Shown piece by piece: positions 17,575 through 25,551 of a DNA stretch of 64,000 bases (position 1 is the first letter of the stretch; every line of letters starts with the position of its first letter). Source of the DNA: Variovorax sp037204085 (lineage in GTDB: Bacteria; Pseudomonadota; Gammaproteobacteria; Burkholderiales; Burkholderiaceae_C); assembly GCF_037204085.1 (NCBI RefSeq), contig NZ_JBBCBW010000006.1, forward strand, positions 1 through 64,000. Direction: 5' to 3'. A program made the position numbers and the translations under genes. The notes beneath the pieces are model-generated. The model was not told where the DNA came from and searched no databases. It saw nothing but the letters and a program-made list of their open reading frames with translations.

Positions 17575-18912
17575 ATGCCTTACCGTATTGCTACTTTTCT
17601 TATAGCGTCCATCGTCTTGGGGTTGGGCGCTGCAGCCATTTTTGGCTGGAAGTTCGGGTGGCTGGGCGCCTGGCTGGGCGCGGTGCTCTGGCTGGCGCTG
17701 GACGCATGGCGGGCCGAGCGCCTGCTGAGGGTGCTGCGCAACAACGCCTCGGGGCTGCCCACGCGCGGAGCCGGCGTATGGGGCGAGCTCGCGGAACGCA
17801 TCCGCAAGCTGCTGCGCGAGCGCGAGCAGCAGACCCGGCAGGCCGAAGAGCGCCTTCAGGAGTTTCTGGCGGCCATCCAGGCGTCTCCCAACGGGGTGAT
17901 CCTGCTCGATGAGCAGGGCCGCATCGAATGGTGCAACCAGACGGCGGCCGCCCAGTTCGGCATCAACGCCGAGCGCGACCTTTTGCAGCACCTTGCAAAC
18001 CTGGTGCGCGACCCGGCCTTCGTGGCCTACCTGGCCTCGTGGAACTACAGCCGCGACGTCGTCATCGATGCCTCGGGCCACGGCCAGGCGCAGCAGCGCA
18101 GCCATCCGGTACGGCTCTCGGTGCAGGTGCACCCCTATGCCGGCAACCGCCGCATGCTGCTCACGCGCGACATCACCGCGGTAGAGCAGGCGGAGGCGAT
18201 GCGGCGCGATTTCGTCGCCAATGTTTCGCATGAAATCCGCACGCCGCTGACGGTGCTGGCCGGCTTTGTCGAAACGCTGCAGAACCTGCCGCTCGATGCG
18301 GAGGAGCGCACAAGGTATCTCTCGCTGATGAGCCAGCAGTCGCACCGCATGGAAACGCTGGTGAATGACCTGCTGACGCTCTCGCGCCTCGAAGGCAGCG
18401 CGCCGCCTTCGGGCAGCCAGTGGATCCGCATTCGCGCGCTGCTTGCCCAGTGCGAGGACGAAGGGCGCGGGTTGTCCGGCCGGCTGGTGCCGCAGGGGCA
18501 TCGGCTTTCCTTCACCATCGAGGCCGAATCCGAAATCTCCGGCGCGCCGACCGAGCTGCAAAGCGCCATGTCGAACCTGCTGACCAACGCCATTCGCTAC
18601 ACGCCCGGCGGTGGCGAGGTGGCGGTGACCTGGCGGCGCCTGCCCGACGGGCGCGGTGAATACGCGGTGCGCGACACCGGCCCCGGCATTGCCGCCGAGC
18701 ACATTCCCCGCCTGACGGAGCGCTTCTACCGAATCGACCGCAGCCGCTCGCGCGAGACTGGCGGCACCGGGCTGGGGCTGGCCATCGTCAAGCACATTGC
18801 GCAGCGACACGGGGCTGAACTGCGCATCGAGAGCACAGTGGGCAAGGGCTCCCGCTTTGCGCTGGTTTTTCCGGCGAACCGGGTACGGGAAGCGCGGCTG
18901 CTAGCGAAGTGA
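17575..18912 (+). CDS. phoR: Phosphate regulon sensor histidine kinase PhoR
   Basis: 445 aa. Two N-terminal membrane segments (about 6-45) are followed by a PAS domain around 95-190 (FLAAIQASPNGVILLDEQGRIEWCN). HisKA has the phosphorylated His in FVANVSHEIRTPLTVL. HATPase_c has the N box NLLTNAIRYTP and the G boxes DTGPGI and GTGLGLAIVKHI. It lacks a large periplasmic sensor loop, typical of PhoR, which senses through PstSCAB-PhoU. The last 12 bases overlap the convergent MATE gene. Confidence 0.95.
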   Translation: MPYRIATFLIASIVLGLGAAAIFGWKFGWLGAWLGAVLWLALDAWRAERLLRVLRNNASGLPTRGAGVWGELAERIRKLLREREQQTRQAEERLQEFLAAIQASPNGVILLDEQGRIEWCNQTAAAQFGINAERDLLQHLANLVRDPAFVAYLASWNYSRDVVIDASGHGQAQQRSHPVRLSVQVHPYAGNRRMLLTRDITAVEQAEAMRRDFVANVSHEIRTPLTVLAGFVETLQNLPLDAEERTRYLSLMSQQSHRMETLVNDLLTLSRLEGSAPPSGSQWIRIRALLAQCEDEGRGLSGRLVPQGHRLSFTIEAESEISGAPTELQSAMSNLLTNAIRYTPGGGEVAVTWRRLPDGRGEYAVRDTGPGIAAEHIPRLTERFYRIDRSRSRETGGTGLGLAIVKHIAQRHGAELRIESTVGKGSRFALVFPANRVREARLLAK

Positions 18913-20244
18913 ACGCCGCATCGTCCACCGCAGCAGGGCGCCGAACAGCACGGCAGTGACCGTGAGCGCGCCCGAGCCCATGAGCCAGAACGCAAGCGGC
19001 GACTGCATCGCGGGCCAGGGCCCCAGGCCGCGGTAGGCCAGCAGATAGCTGCCGCCAAGGCCCAGGCCCCACAGCAGCGTGCAATAGATGACGAGCGGCG
19101 CCAGCGTGACGCGGTAGCAGCGCAGCACGAAGACGCACAGCGTCTGCAGCGCGTCGGCAAAGTGATAGACCGCCACCACCAGCAGCAACGCCGCGGCAAT
19201 CGCCACCACGGCCGGGTTGTCCGAATACACGTGGGCCAGCTTGAAGCGCAGTGCCACCATGGCGCCAGCGAAGAACAGTGCGCACAGGGCGGTGAGTTCA
19301 AACCCCATGCGGCAGGCGCGGCGGGCTCGTGCCGCATGGCCGGCACCCAGCCAGAAGCTCACGCGCGCGCTGGTGGCAATGGCCAGCGAAAGCGGCACCA
19401 TGTAGGCCACTGCCAGCAGGTTCGAGGCAATCTGGTGCGCGGCGGCCGCGGCCGTGCCGAGGCGGGCGATGAACAGCGCCATCAGGGTGAACGAGGTCAC
19501 CTCTACCAGCACCGCCAAACCGCCGGGAATGCCAAGGCTCGCAAACTGGCGGATCTGCCGCCAGTCGGGTGCCTCGATGCGTTCCCACAGCCGGTAGTCC
19601 TTGTAGAAGGAACTGCTGCGCAGCAGCCATGCCGCACAGGCCAGCATCGCCCAGTTCACGCACAGCGTGGCCCAGGCGCAGCCCACCAGGCCCATGGCCG
19701 GCAGGCCCGCGCCGCCGAAGGTGAACCAGATCGACAGCGGCAGCTTCACGAACAGCGAGCCGAGCTGCAGCCAGGTGACGACCTGCGGCTTGCCGAGGCT
19801 CTGGTTCAGCGTGCTGAACAGACGGAAGAGCAGGGCAGGCGGCAGCGCAAATGCCAGCACCGCAAGGTAGGCCTCCACGCCGGCGCGCATTTCGGGAGGC
19901 ACCTGGGTCCAGCGCAACACGGCGCCAGGGAACAGCAGCACCGCCATGCCGACGGCAATGGTGATGGCGCTCAGGTAAAGCGACTGCCGCACCGAGCGGC
20001 CGACTTCGCTCCTGCGGTCGGCGCCGTGCAGTTCGGCCCACACGGGCAGCAGCGCCTGCAGCACGCCCATCAGCGAGACGAACACGCTGATGAATACGGC
20101 CGCGCCCACCGACAGCGCGGCGAGGGCGCTCTCGGCATAGCGCCCGGCCACGATGGTGTCGGTCACGCCGAATGCCATCACGGCCAGCTGGCCGACCAGC
20201 ACCGTGCCGGCGTGCCGCGCGATCAGACCTCTTTCGCCACTCAC
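18901..20244 (-). CDS. MATE family efflux transporter (NorM-like)
   Basis: 447 aa with about 12 hydrophobic segments in two related halves. MATE features include GQLAVMAFGVTDTIVAGRY near the N-terminus, SVGAAVFISVFVSLMGVLQALLP, and the second-half counterpart VEVTSFTLMALFIARLGTAAAAAHQIASN. Members export cationic drugs or metabolites using Na+ or H+. Substrate is unknown. It starts 3 bases after the stop of the upstream membrane glycosyltransferase-like gene on the same strand, so they are probably cotranscribed. The 3' end overlaps phoR by 12 bases. Confidence 0.88.
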   Translation of the reverse strand: MSGERGLIARHAGTVLVGQLAVMAFGVTDTIVAGRYAESALAALSVGAAVFISVFVSLMGVLQALLPVWAELHGADRRSEVGRSVRQSLYLSAITIAVGMAVLLFPGAVLRWTQVPPEMRAGVEAYLAVLAFALPPALLFRLFSTLNQSLGKPQVVTWLQLGSLFVKLPLSIWFTFGGAGLPAMGLVGCAWATLCVNWAMLACAAWLLRSSSFYKDYRLWERIEAPDWRQIRQFASLGIPGGLAVLVEVTSFTLMALFIARLGTAAAAAHQIASNLLAVAYMVPLSLAIATSARVSFWLGAGHAARARRACRMGFELTALCALFFAGAMVALRFKLAHVYSDNPAVVAIAAALLLVVAVYHFADALQTLCVFVLRCYRVTLAPLVIYCTLLWGLGLGGSYLLAYRGLGPWPAMQSPLAFWLMGSGALTVTAVLFGALLRWTMRRSLR

Positions 20245-20247
20245 TTG

Positions 20248-21984
20248 CTACGGTGCGATCTTTTGATAGAGCAGCAGGTCGTCGGTCGCGCTGCTGGGCC
20301 GGCGCAGCGTGCCGCTGAAACGCCATTGCTCCAGGGGAATGATGGTGTGCAGCCGCTCGATGGTTTCGGGGCTCACCAGCAGCCACGGGCAATTGGTGCC
20401 AAGGAGCAGCGGCTGCAGGTTGAAGCGGCCATGGTGCTGCAGGGCCGCAATGTGCGCACGGCTGAGCGCCAGTTCGGCAACGCAGCTTGGCTGCCCGACC
20501 CGCTCGGCCACCGCGCGCACTTGCGGAACGTAGCTGCGCGCATAGTCGATGGAAGGCAGCCAGAGCGTCATCAGCAGCATCCAGCACAGCGCCGTGCCGC
20601 CCGCCGGGAGCACCAGCGTTTTCCAGAGCGCGGCTTGGTGCCGCCCGGTGCGCCAGCGCACCACCCAACACCAGGTAATGGTTGCGGCCAGGGCCAGAAC
20701 GAACGGAACGATAGAGAACTCGGGCACGAAGCCTGGCACCAGGCGTGCCACGCTGGCCGCCGGCTTGGGCGGCACCCCGGTCTGCATGGCGATCCAGTAG
20801 ACCCAGCCCAGCACGGCCAGGCCGCTGAAGAACAGCACGTTGAACCAGTCGATCAGCGCCGCCGCGCTGCGCCGGAAGGTCGGCAGCGCAAAGGCCGCCA
20901 GCGTGGCGAGCGCGGGCAGCGCCAGCAGCAGCGACCGGTCGGAATAGTCGGTGGTCCAGGTGGCGGCCAGCGGCACCAGCGCAAACCAGAAGGGCAGGGC
21001 CACGTGGCGCGCGGTGAGCTGCCGGCGCCAGCGCCAGAGCGTCCAGATGGCAAGGGGCCACACCGGCCAGGTGAACCACACCAGCAGCTTGGCCTGGCTG
21101 CGCACGTCGCCCAGCACGGAGGTGCTGCTCGGGTGCCTGCCCGGCAGCTGGATTTTCCATTCGAGCAGACCGAGGCCGATGGCCAGCGCCGCAGCCACCA
21201 GCGCGACTGCAACCATCGTCGCGAGCGCGCCCCGTGTGTAGCCGGGGCCTTCGTCCGTCGTTGTGTCGGCCTTGCGCGCGGTGCGCCGCTCGGAGGCCAT
21301 GAAGAGCGCACTACCGATCGCCAGTGCCAGCCCGACCGTGGGACCACCGCTCAGCGTCATGCCGACCGTGCCGACGATCAGCGCGATCACGGGGCCGACT
21401 CGGCGGTATGGCAGCGCGGCCACGCCGTAGAAGAGATGCGATGCGAAGTACAGCTGCGCCAGGGCCGGCGTGGTTTCGTGGCCGAGCTGGGCCAGGCCCA
21501 GGCAGGCGATCAGCGCCAGCAAGCCGCCGTCGGCGATGGCGCGTGCGTAGTCGGTGGGGCGTGCCTCACCGCCGAAGGCAAAAGCCACCGGCTGGGCCCG
21601 CGAGGTGCGGGCGAGGTAGTAAACCGCGTACCAGGTGGCGGTGAACGTGCCCCAGAGCATCAGCGCAAAGACGACGCGCACGGCAAGGTCGGGGTGCACC
21701 CAGGAGGGCGCGATCTTGATGGCCCAGGCGCCGATCCAGTACGGAATGAGCGCCGGTGTTTCAGGGCGCAGGCCCAGCAGCATGGGATCGAACCAGCGCG
21801 CAATGCCTTCGGTGGTGCGCGCCAGTTCGGCCATGTAGCCGAACGACGTGATATCTGCGCTCTTCCACGGGCCGCGTCCCACAAGGCCCGGCAGGAGGTA
21901 GGCGGCGCATAACAACAGCAACGCAATGCGCGGCAACCGGCGCACGGCGCTCTGGGCAACGATCGCAGGAGTGGGTTGATTCAC
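20248..21984 (-). CDS. Integral membrane protein, GT-C glycosyltransferase-like
   Basis: 578 aa with about 11-12 membrane segments and a C-terminal soluble part. The N-terminus resembles ArnT/PMT-type GT-C enzymes: a short helix, then a periplasmic loop with acidic and aromatic residues (GRGPWKSADITSFGYM), then ARWFDPMLLGLRPETPALIPYWIG. ArnT-type enzymes move a sugar from a lipid carrier to lipid A or protein. Donor and acceptor here are unknown. It is the first gene of a pair with the MATE gene. Confidence 0.65.
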   Translation of the reverse strand: MNQPTPAIVAQSAVRRLPRIALLLLCAAYLLPGLVGRGPWKSADITSFGYMAELARTTEGIARWFDPMLLGLRPETPALIPYWIGAWAIKIAPSWVHPDLAVRVVFALMLWGTFTATWYAVYYLARTSRAQPVAFAFGGEARPTDYARAIADGGLLALIACLGLAQLGHETTPALAQLYFASHLFYGVAALPYRRVGPVIALIVGTVGMTLSGGPTVGLALAIGSALFMASERRTARKADTTTDEGPGYTRGALATMVAVALVAAALAIGLGLLEWKIQLPGRHPSSTSVLGDVRSQAKLLVWFTWPVWPLAIWTLWRWRRQLTARHVALPFWFALVPLAATWTTDYSDRSLLLALPALATLAAFALPTFRRSAAALIDWFNVLFFSGLAVLGWVYWIAMQTGVPPKPAASVARLVPGFVPEFSIVPFVLALAATITWCWVVRWRTGRHQAALWKTLVLPAGGTALCWMLLMTLWLPSIDYARSYVPQVRAVAERVGQPSCVAELALSRAHIAALQHHGRFNLQPLLLGTNCPWLLVSPETIERLHTIIPLEQWRFSGTLRRPSSATDDLLLYQKIAP

Positions 21985-22012
21985 AAAGATGAGCGAACGG
22001 CGGTTTTGGGAA

Positions 22013-22045
22013 AGAAAAAGGGCAGCGCGGTAAACCGGGCTGCCC
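22013..22045 (-). terminator. Rho-independent terminator after rpmE2
   Basis: On the minus strand, GGGCAGCCCGG and CCGCGCTGCCC form a stem with a TTTA loop (arms at about 22045-22035 and 22030-22020), followed by TTTTTCTTT. It lies 20 bases after the L31 stop. Confidence 0.85.
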
Positions 22046-22065
22046 TCAGTGCGAAAGCGCGTGCT

Positions 22066-22335
22066 TTACTTGGAAGCAGCGCCGGTCGTCTTGCCGAAGC
22101 GGTTGCGGAACTTCTCGACGCGACCGCCCATGTTGTCGACCGACTTTTGCGTGCCGGTGTAGAACGGGTGCGATTCGCTCGTGGTGTCGAGCTTGAACAG
22201 CGGCAGTTCGCGGCCGTCGTCGGTCTTGCCCATTTCCTTGGTGTTCGCGCACGAACGGGTCACGAACTTGAAGCCGTTCGACATGTCGACGAACAGAACT
22301 TCGCGGTAATTCGGGTGAATGCCTTCTTTTGCCAT
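22066..22335 (-). CDS. rpmE2: 50S ribosomal protein L31, type B
   Basis: 89 aa. MAKEGIHPNYREVLFVDMSN and SHPFYTGTQKSVDNMGGRVEKFRNRFG are characteristic of type B L31, which lacks the zinc-binding CxxC of type A. Only one Cys is present (RSCANT). AAAGGAA precedes ATG 22335. The strong terminator at 22013-22045 makes it a single-gene unit. The zinc-free paralogue is often expressed under zinc limitation, but I see no clear Zur site upstream. Confidence 0.96.
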   Translation of the reverse strand: MAKEGIHPNYREVLFVDMSNGFKFVTRSCANTKEMGKTDDGRELPLFKLDTTSESHPFYTGTQKSVDNMGGRVEKFRNRFGKTTGAASK

Positions 22336-22488
22336 GGTGTTTCCTTTGGGGTCGATGCGAGAGCCACAAGCGTGCCGGCAGGGGGCAGGCTGTTCCTTGG
22401 GGAAGCGCCGGGCAAAACGCCCAGCCGCACTTTTCGCGGAGCCGTCGATTATCGCATACTGGCCGTTTCGAGCGAAAGGCCTCCGTAG

Positions 22489-23562
22489 ATGACCTCCAGA
22501 ACCTTGCGCACCGGCCTTGTCGGCTACGGCTTTGCCGGCCAGACTTTTCATGCGCCCGTGCTTTCGGCCGTGTCGGGGCTCGAACTGGCGGCCGTGGCCA
22601 GCTCGCAGCCGCAAAAAGTCAATGCCGACTGGCCGAATGCAGCCGTGGTGCCCGACGTGGAGGCGCTCGTGGCCCGCCCGGACATCGACCTGGTGGTGGT
22701 CGCCACCCCCAACGCGCTGCACTATCCGGTTGCCAAGGCGGCGCTGGCGGCCGGCAAGCACGTGGTGGTGGACAAGCCTTTCACCCTCGACGTGGCCGAG
22801 GCCCGGGATCTGGAAGCGTTGGCTCGGCGCAACAACCGGGTGCTGGCGGTTTACCAGAACCGGCGCTTCGACGCCGACTACCTCACGCTCAAGGACGTGC
22901 TGGCCAGCGGCGAACTCGGCCGCCCGGTGTACCTGGAATCGCATTTCGACCGCTTCCGCCCCGAGGTTCGGGACCGCTGGCGCGAGCAGAAGGTGCCCGG
23001 CGCGGGCCTGTGGGTCGACCTGGGTGCGCACCTGGTCGACCAGGCCGTTCAACTGTTTGGAAAGCCCGATTCGCTGCAGCTCGACACCGCGGCGCTGCGC
23101 GACGGGGCGCAGGTCGAAGACTACTTTCATGCCGTGCTGCGCTACGAAAGCGGCCCGCATGCGCCGCTGCGCGTGGTGCTTCACGCCACGACGCTGGCGG
23201 CCCATGCGGCGCCGCGCTACATCATCCACGGCACACGCGGCAGCTACATCAAGCATGGCGTCGATCCGCAGGAAGACGCGCTGCGCGCCGGACAGCGGCC
23301 GCCCATGGCGGGGTGGGGCGCAGACCCGCAAGACGGCGAACTCGTGGTGCCCGGCAGCGACGGCGGCGAGCCGCAGCGCCGCGTTTGGCCCACGCGGGCC
23401 GGCAACTACGTCGACTACTACGCTGCGGTGCGCGATGCGATCCTTGGCACTGGGCCGAATCCGGTGCCTCCCGAGCAGGCCGTCGCGCTGATGGAACTGC
23501 TCGATATCGGCCAGCAGAGCGCGGCCGAGGGGCGGGCGATCCGCATCGTCGAACGCCCATGA
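22489..23562 (+). CDS. Gfo/Idh/MocA family NAD(P)-dependent oxidoreductase
   Basis: 357 aa. The N-terminal Rossmann fold has GLVGYGFAGQTFHAP and VVVATPNALHYPVAKAAL. VVVDKPFTLDVAEA replaces the EKP motif with DKP. The C-terminal alpha/beta substrate domain includes DLGAHLVDQAV, which carries the putative catalytic Asp/His pair. It resembles the YvaA/YdgJ subgroup that oxidises sugars or inositols. Substrate is unknown. It is a lone gene with a bidirectional terminator right behind its stop. Confidence 0.85.
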   Translation: MTSRTLRTGLVGYGFAGQTFHAPVLSAVSGLELAAVASSQPQKVNADWPNAAVVPDVEALVARPDIDLVVVATPNALHYPVAKAALAAGKHVVVDKPFTLDVAEARDLEALARRNNRVLAVYQNRRFDADYLTLKDVLASGELGRPVYLESHFDRFRPEVRDRWREQKVPGAGLWVDLGAHLVDQAVQLFGKPDSLQLDTAALRDGAQVEDYFHAVLRYESGPHAPLRVVLHATTLAAHAAPRYIIHGTRGSYIKHGVDPQEDALRAGQRPPMAGWGADPQDGELVVPGSDGGEPQRRVWPTRAGNYVDYYAAVRDAILGTGPNPVPPEQAVALMELLDIGQQSAAEGRAIRIVERP

Positions 23563-23598
23563 AAAAAGCGCGTTGACCGGGAGGGTCAACACGCTTTT
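23562..23598. terminator. Bidirectional terminator between the oxidoreductase and rho
   Basis: AAAAGCGCGTTGACC (23564-23578) pairs with GGTCAACACGCTTTT (23584-23598) with one C/A mismatch. The minus side has a run of six Ts (23567-23562) and ends rho. The plus side has four Ts. Confidence 0.75.
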
Positions 23599-23615
23599 GC
23601 GGCGAGCGTGGGAGC

Positions 23616-24881
23616 TCAGCCGCCGCGACGCATCATGTCGAAGAACTCGACATTCGTTTTCGTCGCCTTCATGTTCTTGAGCATCAGCTCCATCGACTCG
23701 ATCTCGTCCATGTTGTACATGAGCTGGCGCAGGATGCGGGTCTTCTGCAGGATCTCGGGGGCGAGCAGCAGTTCTTCGCGGCGCGTGCCGCTGCGGTTGA
23801 GCTGGATCGACGGGAACACGCGCTTTTCGTACAGGCGGCGGTCCAGGTGGATTTCGGAGTTGCCGGTGCCCTTGAACTCTTCGAAGATCACTTCGTCCAT
23901 GCGGCTGCCGGTGTCGATCAGCGCGGTGCCGATGATGGTCAGCGAGCCGCCTTCTTCCACGTTGCGCGCGGCGCCCAGGAAGCGCTTGGGGCGCTGCAGC
24001 GCGTTGGAGTCGACACCGCCGGTCAGCACCTTGCCCGACGAGGGCACGACGTTGTTATAGGCGCGGGCAAGGCGGGTGATCGAGTCGAGCAGGATCACCA
24101 CGTCCTTCTTGAGCTCGACCAGGCGCTTGGCGCGCTCGATCACCATTTCGGCCACGTGCACGTGGCGCGCGGCGGGTTCGTCGAAGGTCGAGGCAATGAC
24201 CTCGCCCTTCACGGTGCGCTGCATTTCGGTCACTTCTTCAGGCCGCTCGTCCACCAGCAGCACCATCATGTGCACTTCGGGGTAGTTGGCGCTGATGGCG
24301 TGGGCAATGTGCTGCATCATCACCGTCTTGCCGCTCTTGGGCGGCGCCACCAGCAGGGCGCGCTGGCCCTTGCCGATGGGGGCGATGATGTCGATGATCC
24401 GGCCCGTGATGTTCTCGTCGCTCTTGATGCCGTCGCGCTCGAGCTTCATCTGCTCCTTGGGGAACAGCGGCGTCAGGTTTTCGAACATCACCTTGTGCTT
24501 GTTCTGTTCGGGCGGACCGTCGTTGACCTTGTCGAGCTTGGTCAGCGCGAAGTAGCGCTCGCCGTCCTTGGGCGTGCGCACTTCGCCTTCGATCATGTCG
24601 CCGGTGTGCAGGTTGAAGCGGCGCACCTGGCTCGGCGAAATGTAGATGTCGTCCGTGCTGGCCGTGAAGCTGGTGTCCGGGCTGCGTAGAAAGCCGAAGC
24701 CGTCGGGCAGGATTTCGAGCACGCCGTCGGCGAAGACCTGCTCGCCGGCCTTGGCGCGCTTCTTGATGATCGCGAACATCAGCTCTTGCTTGCGCATGCG
24801 GCCGACGTTTTCGATCTCAAGCGCTTCAGCCTGCTTGAGGACTTCAGACACGTGGAGTGCCTTGAGTTCGTTTAAGTGCAT
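23616..24881 (-). CDS. rho: Transcription termination factor Rho
   Basis: 421 aa hexameric RNA helicase. The N-terminal domain begins MHLNELKALHVSEVLKQAE, followed by the RNA-binding CSD (ILPDGFGFLRSPD, DIYISPSQVRRFNL). Walker A is APPKSGKT, Walker B is DVVILLDSITRLARAYN, and PSSGKVLTGGVDSNAL forms the Q-loop/secondary RNA site region. ATG 24881 is the family start. A ~170-base leader separates it from the trxA terminator upstream on the same strand. Confidence 0.98.
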   Translation of the reverse strand: MHLNELKALHVSEVLKQAEALEIENVGRMRKQELMFAIIKKRAKAGEQVFADGVLEILPDGFGFLRSPDTSFTASTDDIYISPSQVRRFNLHTGDMIEGEVRTPKDGERYFALTKLDKVNDGPPEQNKHKVMFENLTPLFPKEQMKLERDGIKSDENITGRIIDIIAPIGKGQRALLVAPPKSGKTVMMQHIAHAISANYPEVHMMVLLVDERPEEVTEMQRTVKGEVIASTFDEPAARHVHVAEMVIERAKRLVELKKDVVILLDSITRLARAYNNVVPSSGKVLTGGVDSNALQRPKRFLGAARNVEEGGSLTIIGTALIDTGSRMDEVIFEEFKGTGNSEIHLDRRLYEKRVFPSIQLNRSGTRREELLLAPEILQKTRILRQLMYNMDEIESMELMLKNMKATKTNVEFFDMMRRGG

Positions 24882-25011
24882 GGAATGACCCCTCGCGGGG
24901 TAATCGATCGGAAAACGGGGGGAGGTTAAACGTGAAGCGAGAACTGCTTCACTAACCGGGGAACTCGAACCGGTTGCCTGAAAGGGCCGGTGATCTGTGG
25001 GAGATTATGAC

Positions 25012-25050
25012 AGGAAAAATCGTCCGGCCAACGCATTGCGCGCTGGCCGG
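25012..25050 (-). terminator. Rho-independent terminator after trxA
   Basis: On the minus strand, CCGGCCA (25050-25044) pairs with TGGCCGG (25030-25024) with extra GC pairs inside, followed by ACGATTTTT. It lies 10 bases after the trxA stop and separates trxA from rho. Confidence 0.75.
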
Positions 25051-25060
25051 TTGAAATGTC

Positions 25061-25393
25061 TCAGGCTAGCTGCTGGTCGATGAAGGCCGTGAGTTGCGCC
25101 TTGCTCATGGCGCCGACCTTGGTGGCGGCCAGCTGGCCGTCCTTGAACAGCATGAGCGTGGGGATGCCGCGGATGCCGAACTTGGCCGGAATGTCGCGGT
25201 TTTCGTCCACGTTGAGCTTGGCGATCTGCAGCTTGCCTTCGTAGGCGGTCGACACTTCATCCAGGATGGGTGCGATCATCTTGCAGGGGCCGCACCATTC
25301 GGCCCAGTAGTCGACCAGCACGGGCTGGCTGGACTTGAGCACGTCGGCTTCGAAGGAAGAATCGGAGATGTGTTTGATCAGGTCGCTGGCCAT
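25061..25393 (-). CDS. trxA: Thioredoxin 1
   Basis: 110 aa with the active site WAEWCGPCK, the buried Asp (VLVDYWAEW) and cis-Pro in GIRGIPTLMLF. It is a general cytosolic disulfide reductase. It sits just upstream of rho on the same strand, an order frequent in betaproteobacteria. Its own terminator suggests separate transcription. ATG 25393 is preceded by GGACAC. Confidence 0.97.
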   Translation of the reverse strand: MASDLIKHISDSSFEADVLKSSQPVLVDYWAEWCGPCKMIAPILDEVSTAYEGKLQIAKLNVDENRDIPAKFGIRGIPTLMLFKDGQLAATKVGAMSKAQLTAFIDQQLA

Positions 25394-25551
25394 GTGATGT
25401 GTCCTTGTGCGCGGAGAGTTTCGGTGCAGCTAAAGTGCTGGTCATTGTGACAGAAACCAAGGGGTGGGGTGCCGTGCGGGAACGCTATGGCGCCGATAGC
25501 AAAAGCCCTTTGCGCGTCGCGCCCCCACGCCCTCCAACCCCTCGATAGAAC

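Noticed and set aside
19162..21912. A 916-codon plus-strand open frame
   Set aside because: It is antisense to the MATE and membrane glycosyltransferase genes; its translation is low-complexity His/Gln/Arg-rich and has no family features.
22336..22488. Zur box before rpmE2
   Set aside because: No convincing palindrome matching a Zur site was found by eye.
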